A DNA stretch of 53,639 nt from Bacilli bacterium (GCA_017964405.1 JAGCSA010000018.1:1-53639); one strand, 5' to 3'; numbered from the stretch's first letter, positions 40,894 through 49,322 are shown. The notes: generated by a model not told the origin, from the sequence alone. Numbers and translations are program-made.

Positions 40894-40902
40894 TGATATA
40901 AT
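40894..40902 (+). promoter_or_regulatory. Extended -10 promoter TGATATAAT
   Basis: Perfect TGnTATAAT 32 bases before ATG 40935; AAAGGAG ribosome site follows. Confidence 0.6.
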
Positions 40903-40934
40903 ATGCTATTCTTAAATTAGAAAGGAGCATGATT

Positions 40935-42020
40935 ATGAGTACAAAAGATAGTCCAAAGAAGAAAGAGAGTGTTGAAAAGAAAAAAGCATTTTGCCCTAAA
41001 TGTGGAAATGAAGTAAAAGAAAATGAGGTGTTCTGTCCTTCTTGCGGTAACCAATTAAAAGAAAATCAAAATGGAATACAAAAACAAAATATGGTAAATA
41101 ATAACCAACAAAAAGGAAAGAGCAATGGGTTGTCTACAGCTGGATTCATATGTGCTTTATTTGGATTTATAACATGTGGTTTAACATCAATTATAGGATT
41201 AATTCTAAGCTGTATCGGATTGTCAAATAGCAAAAAAAATAATCAAAAAGATGGATTAGCAATAGCAGGGATTATTATATCTAGTATAATGTTTATTCCA
41301 TTTTTTATAGGAATTGTGAATGGAATTGTAGAAGGAATCAATGCTAAAGATATAATAGTTCCGGATTTTTCTTCCATGACAAGATTAGAAGCGGAAAAAT
41401 GGTGCGAAGAAAATGAAATGAAATGTGATTTTTCAGAAGAGTATTCAGATGTTGTTTCAGAAGGAGAATTTATTAGTCAAGAATATGCAACTGGTGAAAA
41501 AGTAAAATCAAATATATATGTTGATATTATTTATTCAAAAGGAGAAAGACCTACAACAAAAAAAGAAAAATCAAAACAAGAAAAAAACAATTCTGAATCA
41601 AAACAAGAAACAAAAAATTCCGAACCTAAACAAGAAACGCCAAAGAAGACTGAAGAAGAGAAAAAAGCTGAATATATAGCATCTTGTGAATACTATGGTT
41701 ATAAAGATATTGGCCGTCAACCAGAAGAATTTAAAGGGAAAAAAGCAAGATTTAGAGGAAGGGTTTTACAAATCAAAGAGGATACTTGGAACAATAACAA
41801 AGTTGTTTTATTAGTACAAGTAACCGAAAATGAATATGGTTGGTGGGATGATTCTGTATATGTGACATATAAATATAAAGATGGAGAAAGCAGAATACTT
41901 GAAGAAGATATAATTAATATGTATGGAACAATTGAAGGAACAACATCATATTATTCAGTTCTTGGAGCAAAGATTACTGTTCCAGCATTTACAGCAAAAT
42001 ACATAGATATAGAACAATAA
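40935..42020 (+). CDS. Modular membrane protein: zinc ribbon, DUF4190-like helices, PASTA-like domain, OB-like C-terminus
   Basis: 361 residues. Zinc ribbon FCPKCGNEVKENEVFCPSC (about 19-37), an Asn/Gln linker, two transmembrane helices around a short loop (about 70-135, DUF4190-like), a PASTA-like domain beginning IIVPDFSSMTRLEAEKWCEEN (about 146-210), a Lys/Glu/Ser/Gln linker, and a C-terminal domain (about 248-361) with EFKGKKARFRGRVLQIKED and NMYGTIEGTTSYYSVLGAK, which reads like an OB-fold module. The base composition and codon use look less uniform than the neighbours, so it may have been acquired. It shares the zinc-ribbon-plus-membrane plan of the 14828 gene. ATG 40935 is favoured over 40929 for ribosome-site spacing. 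Confidence 0.7.
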   Translation: MSTKDSPKKKESVEKKKAFCPKCGNEVKENEVFCPSCGNQLKENQNGIQKQNMVNNNQQKGKSNGLSTAGFICALFGFITCGLTSIIGLILSCIGLSNSKKNNQKDGLAIAGIIISSIMFIPFFIGIVNGIVEGINAKDIIVPDFSSMTRLEAEKWCEENEMKCDFSEEYSDVVSEGEFISQEYATGEKVKSNIYVDIIYSKGERPTTKKEKSKQEKNNSESKQETKNSEPKQETPKKTEEEKKAEYIASCEYYGYKDIGRQPEEFKGKKARFRGRVLQIKEDTWNNNKVVLLVQVTENEYGWWDDSVYVTYKYKDGESRILEEDIINMYGTIEGTTSYYSVLGAKITVPAFTAKYIDIEQ

Positions 42021-42027
42021 AATATTA

Positions 42028-42054
42028 AAAACCTTCGCTGCAGAAGGTTTTTAT
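42028..42054 (+). terminator. Terminator
   Basis: Perfect 9-bp stem AAAACCTTC / GAAGGTTTT, loop GCTGCA, T-run. Confidence 0.85.
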
Positions 42055-42081
42055 TTTTTCCAAAAAAACTGAATACTTCTA

Positions 42082-42111
42082 TTGAAACAATACCCCAAAA
42101 AGTTATATAAT
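42082..42111 (+). promoter_or_regulatory. Sigma-A type promoter of gap
   Basis: TTGAAA (42082-42087) and TATAAT (42106-42111) with an 18-base spacer: one of the few full -35/-10 promoters here, fitting a highly expressed gene. Confidence 0.75.
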
Positions 42112-42117
42112 ATAACT
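42101..42117 (+). promoter_or_regulatory. Palindrome over the gap -10 box
   Basis: AGTTATA TAA TATAACT, 7-bp arms around the TATAAT and covering the likely start of transcription. Position fits an operator for a glycolytic repressor, though no CggR gene is in the window and A+T-rich palindromes arise by chance. Confidence 0.4.
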
Positions 42118-42139
42118 TAGATAATAAGGAGGAAAAGTT

Positions 42140-43144
42140 ATGATTAGAGTAGCAATCAATGGATTCGGAAGAATCGGAAGATTATGTTTCAGATTAATGG
42201 AAGAAAATCCAGAATTTGAGGTAGTTGCCATCAATGATTTAACAGATGCAGATCAATTAGCTTACTTATTAAAATACGATACCAATCATAGAAACTATCG
42301 TATTGATGAAATAAGAGCAGAAGGAGAATACATTATAGTAGGAGAAAGACGCGTAAAAGTATATGCAGAAAAAGATCCTGCTATGTTACCATGGAAAGAT
42401 CTAGATGTAGATGTTGTATTTGAATGTACAGGATTATTCACATCCGATGAAAAAGCAATGGCACATATTAATGCCGGAGCAAAACACGTTATTATTTCAG
42501 CACCTGCTAAAGGAGATTTAAAGACAGTTGTTTATAATGTTAACCATGAAATCTTAACAGGAGAGGAACAAATCATTTCAGCTGCAAGTTGTACAACAAA
42601 CTGTTTAGCACCAGTAGTAGATGTATTAGATAAAGAGTTTGGTATCGTAAAAGGATACATGACAACCGTTCATGCTTATACGAATGATCAAGCTTCTTTA
42701 GATATTGCTCATAAGAAAGGACATTTAGCAAGACGTGGACGTGCTTGTGCAGCAAACATTGTACCAGCATCAACAGGAGCAGCAAGTGCCATTGGTCTAG
42801 TATGCCCTAACTTAGCAGGGAAATTAGATGGAACGGCTATGCGTGTACCAGTTCCAACAGGATCTGTAGTAGACTTAACACTAGAACTTGGAAGAAATAC
42901 AACAGCAGAAGAAATTAATAATGTATTAAAAGCTCATACCAATGAGACATTAGAATATACGGATGATCCAATTGTATCTTCAGACGTTATTGGAAGACGT
43001 TGTGGATCTCTAGTAGATGGATTATCAACCAGTGTACTAGATGTAGATGGAAAACAATTAGTAAAAGTAGTATCTTGGTATGATAATGAAATGAGTTATA
43101 CAGCTCAAATGGTTAGAACAGCAAAATATTTAATGACAAGATAG
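42140..43144 (+). CDS. gap: Glyceraldehyde-3-phosphate dehydrogenase
   Basis: 334 residues. Converts glyceraldehyde 3-phosphate and NAD to 1,3-bisphosphoglycerate. NAD-binding start MIRVAINGFGRIGRL with NDLTD after the second strand (Asp favours NAD), catalytic SAASCTTNCLAP with its Cys, the TTVHAYTNDQ and GRACAANIVP motifs, and the C-terminal WYDNEMSY. Preceded by a strong promoter and AAGGAGGAAAA, and followed after 10 bases by the slipin gene without a terminator. Confidence 0.97.
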   Translation: MIRVAINGFGRIGRLCFRLMEENPEFEVVAINDLTDADQLAYLLKYDTNHRNYRIDEIRAEGEYIIVGERRVKVYAEKDPAMLPWKDLDVDVVFECTGLFTSDEKAMAHINAGAKHVIISAPAKGDLKTVVYNVNHEILTGEEQIISAASCTTNCLAPVVDVLDKEFGIVKGYMTTVHAYTNDQASLDIAHKKGHLARRGRACAANIVPASTGAASAIGLVCPNLAGKLDGTAMRVPVPTGSVVDLTLELGRNTTAEEINNVLKAHTNETLEYTDDPIVSSDVIGRRCGSLVDGLSTSVLDVDGKQLVKVVSWYDNEMSYTAQMVRTAKYLMTR

Positions 43145-43154
43145 GAGGAATACT

Positions 43155-43916
43155 ATGCCATTCTTAGTAATTGTAATTATCGTTGTAGGAATTATTTTGT
43201 TAAATTCCATTAAACAAATTAATGAATATGAAAGAGGGATCTTATTTACTTGTGGTAAATTTACCAAAGTATTAACACCAGGATGGAAAATTATATTACC
43301 AATCTTTCAATCATTCAAAAAAGTAGATATCAGAACTGTTGCAGTAGACGTTCCAGAACAAGAAGCGATTACCAAAGATAATGTTTCGATTCGAATCAAT
43401 GCTGTTATTTACTACAAAATCTTTGATGCTGGAAAAGCGATCTGTGAAGTACAAAACTATTACTTCGCTGTTAGCCAATTAGCACAAACAACCATGAGAA
43501 ATGTAGTAGGTGCTGCCACTTTAAATGAACTATTAAGTGAAAGAGAAAAAATTTCCAATGAGATTTGCCAAGTAATTGATCAAGCAACCGATCCTTGGGG
43601 AGTAAAAGTAGAAAATGTTGAATTAAAAGACGTAAGTCTTCCAGAGGAAATGAAGAGAGTAATTGCTAAAGGAGCAGAAGCAGAAAGAGAAAAAGTTGCA
43701 ATCCTTACAAAAGCACAAGGAGAAGTAGAAGCGGCTAACAGTCTAGCACAAGCAGCTACTGTCATGGGTAATACTCCAGGAGCCCTTCATTTAAGAACAT
43801 TATCTACCTTAAATGATTTAAGTTCTGATCAATCCAATACCATCATCTTTGCAGTACCGATTGAAGTATTAAAAGCAGTAGAAGGATTATCAAACAAATT
43901 TAATAATAAACAATAA
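43155..43916 (+). CDS. Slipin/stomatin-like SPFH membrane protein
   Basis: 253 residues. One N-terminal membrane helix (about 2-18), then the SPFH/band-7 domain: INEYERGILFTCGKF, TPGWKIILPIFQSFKKVDIRTVAVDVP, VSIRINAVIYYKIFDA, and the C-terminal helix MKRVIAKGAEAEREKVAILTKAQGEVEAANSLAQAA. Slipins form membrane scaffolds and usually pair with an NfeD-like protein, not seen here. Cotranscribed with gap. ATG 43155 follows AGGAGGAA, overlapping the gap stop region. The last residues are GLSNKFNNKQ. Confidence 0.88.
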   Translation: MPFLVIVIIVVGIILLNSIKQINEYERGILFTCGKFTKVLTPGWKIILPIFQSFKKVDIRTVAVDVPEQEAITKDNVSIRINAVIYYKIFDAGKAICEVQNYYFAVSQLAQTTMRNVVGAATLNELLSEREKISNEICQVIDQATDPWGVKVENVELKDVSLPEEMKRVIAKGAEAEREKVAILTKAQGEVEAANSLAQAATVMGNTPGALHLRTLSTLNDLSSDQSNTIIFAVPIEVLKAVEGLSNKFNNKQ

Positions 43917-43917
43917 G

Positions 43918-43941
43918 AAAAGGAGTTTACTCCTTTTTTTT
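43918..43941 (+). terminator. Terminator of gap-slipin
   Basis: AAAAGGAG / CTCCTTTT stem, TTTA loop, long T-run. Confidence 0.85.
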
Positions 43942-43953
43942 ATAGAAGAAAAA

Positions 43954-43962
43954 TGGTATAAT
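43954..43962 (+). promoter_or_regulatory. Extended -10 promoter TGGTATAAT of pgk
   Basis: Perfect TGnTATAAT 24 bases before ATG 43987. Confidence 0.65.
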
Positions 43963-43986
43963 TTGGAATAGATAGGAGAATAAGAT

Positions 43987-45159
43987 ATGAAGACAATAAA
44001 AGATATAAATATTGATAATAAGAAGGTTATCATTAGATGTGATTTTAATGTCCCAATGAAAGATGGGGAAATAGTGGATGATACGAGAATTAGAGGAGCA
44101 TTACCAACCATACAATACTGCTTAGATCATAATGCAAAGATCATTTTACTATCTCATTTGGGAAGAGTAAAAGAAAGAGAAGATTTAGTTAAGAACGATT
44201 TAGCTCCCGTAGCAGAGCATTTAGCAAAACTTTTAAACCAAGACATTTTATTTAGTGAAAAGACAAGAGGAGAAGAATTAGAAGCAATTGTTGCCTCTTT
44301 AGAACCAGGAGATATTGTATTAGTACAAAATACAAGATATGAAGATTTAGATGGTAAAAAGGAAAGCAGTAATGATCCTGAATTAGGAGAATATTGGGCT
44401 TCTTTAGGAGATGTATTTATTAATGATGCTTTTGGTACCATCCATAGAGCACATGCATCTAACGTAGGAATTGCCTCTCACTTAGAATCAGGAGTAGGAT
44501 TCTTAATTGAAAAAGAATTGAATGCACTAAGTGTATTAGAAAATCCAGAAAGACCATTTATTGTCGTACTAGGAGGAGCAAAAGTAGCAGATAAAGTCGG
44601 AGTGATTGAAAACCTAGTAACGAAAGCAGATAAGATTTTAATTGGTGGTGGAATGGCTTTCACATTCTTAAAAGCAGAAGGAGTAGAAATTGGAAAATCT
44701 CTATTAGATGAAGAAAACTTAGATTTCTGCAGAAGAATGTTAGAAGAATATCCTGATAAGATTGAATTACCACTTGATTTTGCCGTAACCAATGAATATA
44801 CAGATGATGAAGAGTATCGTATCAAGAAAGCAAACCAAATCGGTCCAGATGAAATGGGATTAGATATTGGAGACGATACAAGAAGCTATTTTGAGGGAAT
44901 CTTAAAAGATGCTAAAACCGTTATTTGGAATGGACCATTAGGAGTATATGAATTCTCAAAATATAAAAAGAATACCGATGAAATTCTACAATTTTTAGTA
45001 GATAACAATATTAAGACAATCCTAGGAGGAGGAGACATCGTAGCAGCTGCAACAACCGCAGGATTAGATCAACAAGTATATCATGCATCAACAGGAGGAG
45101 GAGCAACCTTAGAATACTTAGAAGGAAAGAAATTACCAGGATTAGAAGCTATAAAGTAG
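43987..45159 (+). CDS. pgk: Phosphoglycerate kinase
   Basis: 390 residues. Makes ATP from 1,3-bisphosphoglycerate. Signature KVIIRCDFNVPMKDGEI at the start, LLSHLGR, the nucleotide-domain loop VVLGGAKVADK, WNGPLGVYE and the C-terminal GGGDIVAAA and STGGGATLEYLEGK. Full length. It starts an operon that goes on through an unknown gene, a flippase-like gene and a glycosyltransferase to tpiA. ATAGGAG precedes ATG 43987. Confidence 0.97.
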   Translation: MKTIKDINIDNKKVIIRCDFNVPMKDGEIVDDTRIRGALPTIQYCLDHNAKIILLSHLGRVKEREDLVKNDLAPVAEHLAKLLNQDILFSEKTRGEELEAIVASLEPGDIVLVQNTRYEDLDGKKESSNDPELGEYWASLGDVFINDAFGTIHRAHASNVGIASHLESGVGFLIEKELNALSVLENPERPFIVVLGGAKVADKVGVIENLVTKADKILIGGGMAFTFLKAEGVEIGKSLLDEENLDFCRRMLEEYPDKIELPLDFAVTNEYTDDEEYRIKKANQIGPDEMGLDIGDDTRSYFEGILKDAKTVIWNGPLGVYEFSKYKKNTDEILQFLVDNNIKTILGGGDIVAAATTAGLDQQVYHASTGGGATLEYLEGKKLPGLEAIK

Positions 45160-45168
45160 GTGAGCAAA

Positions 45169-45516
45169 TTGAGTACTACAAAACTGATTCCAAAAGAAAA
45201 AAGTGAGAGTACAGATAATAATGATATTCTTCTAGAATTAGTACTAGAAGAACAATCAAAAACACAAGATATTTGCGAACTAAAAGGATATAGAGATCTG
45301 AAAAGTTGTACTCTGTCTTTTTCCGATAAAACAAAAAAAAGAAAGATTGCTGATATGGCAACCGATTATGCTTTAACAACCCTAGGAATGGAAGAAGTAT
45401 TTTTAAGAATCAATCCAGAAGATAAAGACCTTTTAGAATATTTAGATTCCCATGAATTTGAATGTTTAGGAGATGAAAAAGGTAGTATAATATATCTGAA
45501 AGAGAAAGAGTACTAG
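45169..45516 (+). CDS. Small hypothetical protein, possibly a degenerate GNAT domain
   Basis: 115 residues from a TTG at 45169 (TAGGTGA upstream; a GTG at 45160 is less likely, being part of that site). No signal or membrane segment. The second half (ADMATDYALTTLGMEEVFLRI, LLEYLDSHEFECLGDEKGSIIYLK) resembles the last strands and helix of GNAT acetyltransferases, where ...LGxxEVxLxV...N....LxxxGF is usual, but the acetyl-CoA motif (RxxGxG/A) is missing. So either a remnant or an unrelated small protein. Lies between pgk and the flippase gene with no terminators. Confidence 0.55.
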   Translation: MSTTKLIPKEKSESTDNNDILLELVLEEQSKTQDICELKGYRDLKSCTLSFSDKTKKRKIADMATDYALTTLGMEEVFLRINPEDKDLLEYLDSHEFECLGDEKGSIIYLKEKEY

Positions 45517-45531
45517 AAAAAGGATGATATC

Positions 45532-46530
45532 ATGACAATTGTAAACAATATAAAGAAGAATACAATACTATTAGTAATCATTACAATGATAGTATTGTAT
45601 TTTGTATTAAAAGACGATGCACAGGGAATTATAGATACCATTAAGAATATGGATGTTAAATACATCCTTCTTGCATTCTGCTGTTACTTAACATCCGTTA
45701 CTTTAAAAGGATATATCAATTATAAAATTGTAAATGATAAAGAAAAATTTAGTAAAACAGAGGCGATTCGACAGAATTTTATTGCACAATTCTTTAATGG
45801 AATTACTCCTTTTCAAACAGGAGGAGAACCAATGGCTATCTATATGTTAAGAGAACAAGGAATCCCTGTATCGAAAGCAACAAACTATATGGTACAAAGT
45901 TTTATCTTTTATCAAATTGCTTTAGTAATATGTGGAATTATTGCCGTAGGATATAATTCTATCTTTCACATATTCCCAAAAGTAGAATTATTACAAAAAT
46001 TAGTATTACTAGGATTTGCTATTAATACGATCGTTGTCATTCTATTACTAGCATCTTATTCGAAACAAGCAACAACTAAATTAAGTAAAGTTACTTATAA
46101 GTTTGTTAAAAAAATCAAAAAGAATTTAACAGAAGAAGAATGGTTACAAAAATTTGAAGATTATCATAATGGTTTCCAAGAATTAAAACAAAGAAAGAAA
46201 TTATTTGTAGGAGGAATCTCCTTAAATATGATCAGTTTAATCTGTTTATATATTGTTCCCTTCTTTGTATTAAAAGGATTACAAAATACAGAAACATTAA
46301 CCATTATGGAAACATTAGTATCTTCTGCTTATGTCTATTTAATAGGAGCTTTTGTTCCCATACCAGGAGCTAGTGGAGGAATTGAGTATGGATTTACCCA
46401 ATTCTTTGGAAACTTCTTAGAAGGAAGTATTGTATCAGCCATGGTAATTGTTTGGAGATTCTTAACATATTATTTAGGAATTATGATAGGAGCTATCTTA
46501 TTTAATATTCGCGAAAGGGTGAGAAAATGA
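45532..46530 (+). CDS. Flippase-like membrane protein (UPF0104/AglD family)
   Basis: 332 residues with seven or eight transmembrane helices. Motifs of the lysylphosphatidylglycerol synthase transmembrane / AglD family: FNGITPFQTGGEPMAIYML and GAFVPIPGASGGIEYGF. The family moves or modifies lipid-linked sugars or lipids. It has no soluble aminoacyl transferase domain. It overlaps the following glycosyltransferase by four bases, which suggests they make and flip one glycolipid. AAAAGGATGATA precedes ATG 45532. Confidence 0.82.
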   Translation: MTIVNNIKKNTILLVIITMIVLYFVLKDDAQGIIDTIKNMDVKYILLAFCCYLTSVTLKGYINYKIVNDKEKFSKTEAIRQNFIAQFFNGITPFQTGGEPMAIYMLREQGIPVSKATNYMVQSFIFYQIALVICGIIAVGYNSIFHIFPKVELLQKLVLLGFAINTIVVILLLASYSKQATTKLSKVTYKFVKKIKKNLTEEEWLQKFEDYHNGFQELKQRKKLFVGGISLNMISLICLYIVPFFVLKGLQNTETLTIMETLVSSAYVYLIGAFVPIPGASGGIEYGFTQFFGNFLEGSIVSAMVIVWRFLTYYLGIMIGAILFNIRERVRK

Positions 46531-47762
46531 GAATTGGAATCTTTACAGAAACATATACCCCTTATATCAGTGGATTAGTAACCAGCGAAGTGATGTTAAA
46601 GCATGCGTTAGAAAAACAAGGACATGAAGTCTATGTCGTAACAGCAAACTTAGAGAGTTTTAAATATGAGTATGATGAAAAAGAAAGAGTATTAAAGATA
46701 CCTGGATTACCAACAGGAATCTATGATTCTAGATTAACGAGTGTGTATCCGATTAGAGCCGTTAATAAAATCAAAAGTTGGAACTTAGACGTGATTCATT
46801 CTCAAACAGAATTTGCAGTAGGAACCTTCGCAAGACTTTTTGCCAAACAATTTAATATTCCGTTAGTCCATACCTATCATACGTTGTATGAAGACTATGT
46901 ACACTATATTACGAAAGGATACTTCAATCGTTCTAGTAAGAAGATTGTAGAGTACCTATCAAAGTTCTATTGTGAGACAACCGCAACAGAATTAATAGTT
47001 CCAACCAATAAAATCTATAAATTATTTAGAGAAAAATATAACTTTGAAAAGAATATTCATATTATTCCAACCGGAATAGAAGTAGAAAGATTCTACCAAG
47101 AAAATCAAGATGAAAAAGAAATAGAGAATTTAAGAAAACTACTAAATATTAGTAAAAAAGATTTTGTTATTCTATTCGTAGGAAGATTAGCAGAAGAAAA
47201 GAATGTAAAATTCTTAATTCACTCTCAAAAAATACTAGCAGACAAGTATAAAAATATGAAGTTGATTATTGTAGGAGATGGACCAGATAAAGAAGAATAT
47301 GAAGAATATTCAAAAAAACTAGGATTAGAAAAGAATGTCATCTTCACAGGAAAAGTAGCATGGAAAGATATGCCATATTACTATCATATTTCGGATATCT
47401 TTGCGACAGCTTCTAAAACAGAGACACAAGGATTAACAGTCATAGAAGCAATGGCTGCGAATACCGTTCCTGTTTGTATGAGAGATGAAGCATTTCAATC
47501 TATGGTAACAGAAGATTTAAATGGATTATTCTTTGAAACAGAAGAAGAGTATCAAAAGAAGATTCTTTATTTATATGAAAATAGAAAAGAATTAGAAAAA
47601 ATTGATAAACAAGCTCGGATTCAAGCAGAACACTATAGTTCCAAAAACTATGCAGATCGTGTACTAGAAGTCTATCAAAGAGCAATCAAAGAAAAAGAAA
47701 TGGAAAATCGATTTGGAATCTTATCGAAATTATATAAAAAGATTAAGGAGAGGTTTTTATGA
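46527..47762 (+). CDS. GT4-family glycosyltransferase (diacylglycerol glucosyltransferase-like)
   Basis: 411 residues. GT-B fold: N-terminal MRIGIFTETYTPYISGLVTSE with VVTAN and HTYHTLYEDY, the linker PTGIEVERF, and the C-terminal FVGRLAEEKN, VGDGPDKEEYEE and ASKTETQGLTVIEAMA (the E...E nucleotide-sugar motif). This opening is typical of glucosyltransferases that add sugar to diacylglycerol in Mollicutes and relatives, so glycolipid synthesis is likely. Four-base overlaps join it to the flippase gene before it and tpiA after it. Confidence 0.85.
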   Translation: MRIGIFTETYTPYISGLVTSEVMLKHALEKQGHEVYVVTANLESFKYEYDEKERVLKIPGLPTGIYDSRLTSVYPIRAVNKIKSWNLDVIHSQTEFAVGTFARLFAKQFNIPLVHTYHTLYEDYVHYITKGYFNRSSKKIVEYLSKFYCETTATELIVPTNKIYKLFREKYNFEKNIHIIPTGIEVERFYQENQDEKEIENLRKLLNISKKDFVILFVGRLAEEKNVKFLIHSQKILADKYKNMKLIIVGDGPDKEEYEEYSKKLGLEKNVIFTGKVAWKDMPYYYHISDIFATASKTETQGLTVIEAMAANTVPVCMRDEAFQSMVTEDLNGLFFETEEEYQKKILYLYENRKELEKIDKQARIQAEHYSSKNYADRVLEVYQRAIKEKEMENRFGILSKLYKKIKERFL

Positions 47763-48463
47763 TTATCGCATTAAATAATAAAAGTAATTTAGGAAAAGAA
47801 GACTTCTATGTCTATCAAGAAAGAATAGGAGATATAGAGAAGAACTCACAAATCATCTTATGTCCTACTCTTTTAAACATTAATCTATTTGATTTAGAAA
47901 ATGTTTCTTTAGGAGCTCAAAATGTGAGTACACAGGATCCAGGAGCTTATACAGGAGAAGTATCTGCCAAAGACTTAAAAGCATCCGAGGTATCTTATTG
48001 TATTGTAGGTCATAGTGAAAGAAGAACATATCAAAGAGAAACCCTAGAAGAAGTTCATGATAAAGTAAAGAAATTATTCGAATATGATATCACTCCAATC
48101 CTATGTATTGGAGAGACAAAAGAAGAAAGAGAACAAGGATTAGTAGGACAAGTCTTAAAAGAAGAGATTGAAACAGCAACCTATGATTTAACAGAAGAAC
48201 AAAAGAGTCGATTAATCATTGCTTATGAGCCAATCTGGTCAATAGGAACTGGTATTATTCCAACCTTAGAACAAATTGATGAAGTATTACGTTTTATTAA
48301 AACATTCTTACCAAATACCACTCTATTATATGGAGGAAGTGCGAATGAAAAGAATATTGATATGTTAAAACAATCTCCTTTAATAGAAGGATATCTTTTA
48401 GGAGGATTAAGTCTAAAACCAGAAGAATTACAAATCTTTATCAATAAATTAGAAAACAAATAA
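47759..48463 (+). CDS. tpiA: Triosephosphate isomerase
   Basis: 234 residues, shorter than the usual 250 or so. Catalytic residues are present: Lys in LNNKSN (normally NWKMN), His and neighbours in IVGHSERR, Glu in IAYEPIWSIGTG, then LYGGSAN and YLLGGLSL of the phosphate site. The Trp of the N-terminal motif is replaced by Asn. Missing length is spread over loops near the start, where the first strand region is compressed. It ends the pgk operon and overlaps the glycosyltransferase by four bases; the ribosome site AAGGAGAGG is inside that gene. Confidence 0.93.
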   Translation: MIIALNNKSNLGKEDFYVYQERIGDIEKNSQIILCPTLLNINLFDLENVSLGAQNVSTQDPGAYTGEVSAKDLKASEVSYCIVGHSERRTYQRETLEEVHDKVKKLFEYDITPILCIGETKEEREQGLVGQVLKEEIETATYDLTEEQKSRLIIAYEPIWSIGTGIIPTLEQIDEVLRFIKTFLPNTTLLYGGSANEKNIDMLKQSPLIEGYLLGGLSLKPEELQIFINKLENK

Positions 48464-48485
48464 AGACATCAATGATGTCTTTTTT
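48462..48485 (+). terminator. Terminator of the pgk-tpiA operon
   Basis: Perfect 9-bp stem AAAGACATC / GATGTCTTT, loop AAT, T-run; starts at the tpiA stop. Confidence 0.85.
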
Positions 48486-48502
48486 CTTTTCCAATCCTAT
48501 TA

Positions 48503-48508
48503 TATAAT
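48503..48508 (+). promoter_or_regulatory. -10 box TATAAT before spo0A
   Basis: TATAAT 31 bases before ATG 48540; no -35 or Spo0A box recognised. Confidence 0.45.
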
Positions 48509-48539
48509 GATAATTGCGTGGTAAATGATAGGAGAGGAT

Positions 48540-49301
48540 ATGAATGAAATAAAATTATTCATCATAGAAGATAACCCCATACAGAGAAGTATTATTAAAG
48601 AATACTTTCAAAAAAGATCAAATATGAAAATAGTACGAGAAGCCAATAATGGAGAGGAAGGCATGAAATGGTTAGAAGAAGATTATGATGTTCTTCTACT
48701 AGATATCGTAATGCCAAAGAAAGACGGAATAGAAGTACTAAAGTATATGAGAGATCATCAACTAGAAAAAAGAGTGATTGTGATGACAGCTTGTAATTCC
48801 CAAGAATTCATTCAAAAAGCAACAGAGTTAGGAGCGAGTTATTACTTATTAAAGCCATTTGACTTAAACAAACTAGAAGAAATGATAAAAGAAGTCATTT
48901 TAGAAAAAACAAATAGAAGGATTCATCTCTATCAAAATGAATTGCAAGCATCCATTACAAAAGTATTACATGAATTGGGAATCCCTTCTCATATGAAAGG
49001 ATATCTATATCTAAAAGAAGGAATAGAGAAAATCTATGAGAATCCAGAATTAGCAAAAGAGATAACAAAGAAACTATATCCAATGATTGCAAAGAAGTAT
49101 CATTCTTCTACGATCAGAGTAGAACGATCTATTAGACATGCGATTGAAGTAGGATGGAACCGAGCAAACTGGGATTTTACAGAAGAAGTATTTGGATATA
49201 GTATTGATAGTGAGAAGGCTAAACCAACCAATCGAGAGTACATGACAACCATAGCAGAAAAGATTAAAATGGATTATCATAAACCATTATTAAGCACATA
49301 A
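48540..49301 (+). CDS. spo0A: Spo0A-type response regulator
   Basis: 253 residues. Receiver domain with acidic pocket (IIEDN), phosphoacceptor Asp55 in LLLDIVMPKKDG, the switch Thr in VIVMTACN and Lys in YYLLKPFD; then the Spo0A-type DNA-binding domain: ITKVLHELGIPSHMKGYLYL, a helix-turn-helix, and SSTIRVERSIRHAIEVGW. Spo0A is the master regulator of sporulation, but shortened regulons exist in non-sporulating Firmicutes; no other sporulation gene is in this window. ATG 48540 follows AGGAGAGGAT. Confidence 0.92.
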   Translation: MNEIKLFIIEDNPIQRSIIKEYFQKRSNMKIVREANNGEEGMKWLEEDYDVLLLDIVMPKKDGIEVLKYMRDHQLEKRVIVMTACNSQEFIQKATELGASYYLLKPFDLNKLEEMIKEVILEKTNRRIHLYQNELQASITKVLHELGIPSHMKGYLYLKEGIEKIYENPELAKEITKKLYPMIAKKYHSSTIRVERSIRHAIEVGWNRANWDFTEEVFGYSIDSEKAKPTNREYMTTIAEKIKMDYHKPLLST

Positions 49302-49321
49302 GACTTGAAAAAGTCTTTTTT
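49300..49321 (+). terminator. Terminator of spo0A
   Basis: AAGACTT / AAGTCTT stem with GAAA tetraloop and T-run, overlapping the stop codon. Confidence 0.8.
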
Positions 49322-49322
49322 G

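Noticed and set aside
44154..44825. Minus-strand frames inside pgk
   Set aside because: Antisense of a full-length conserved gene.
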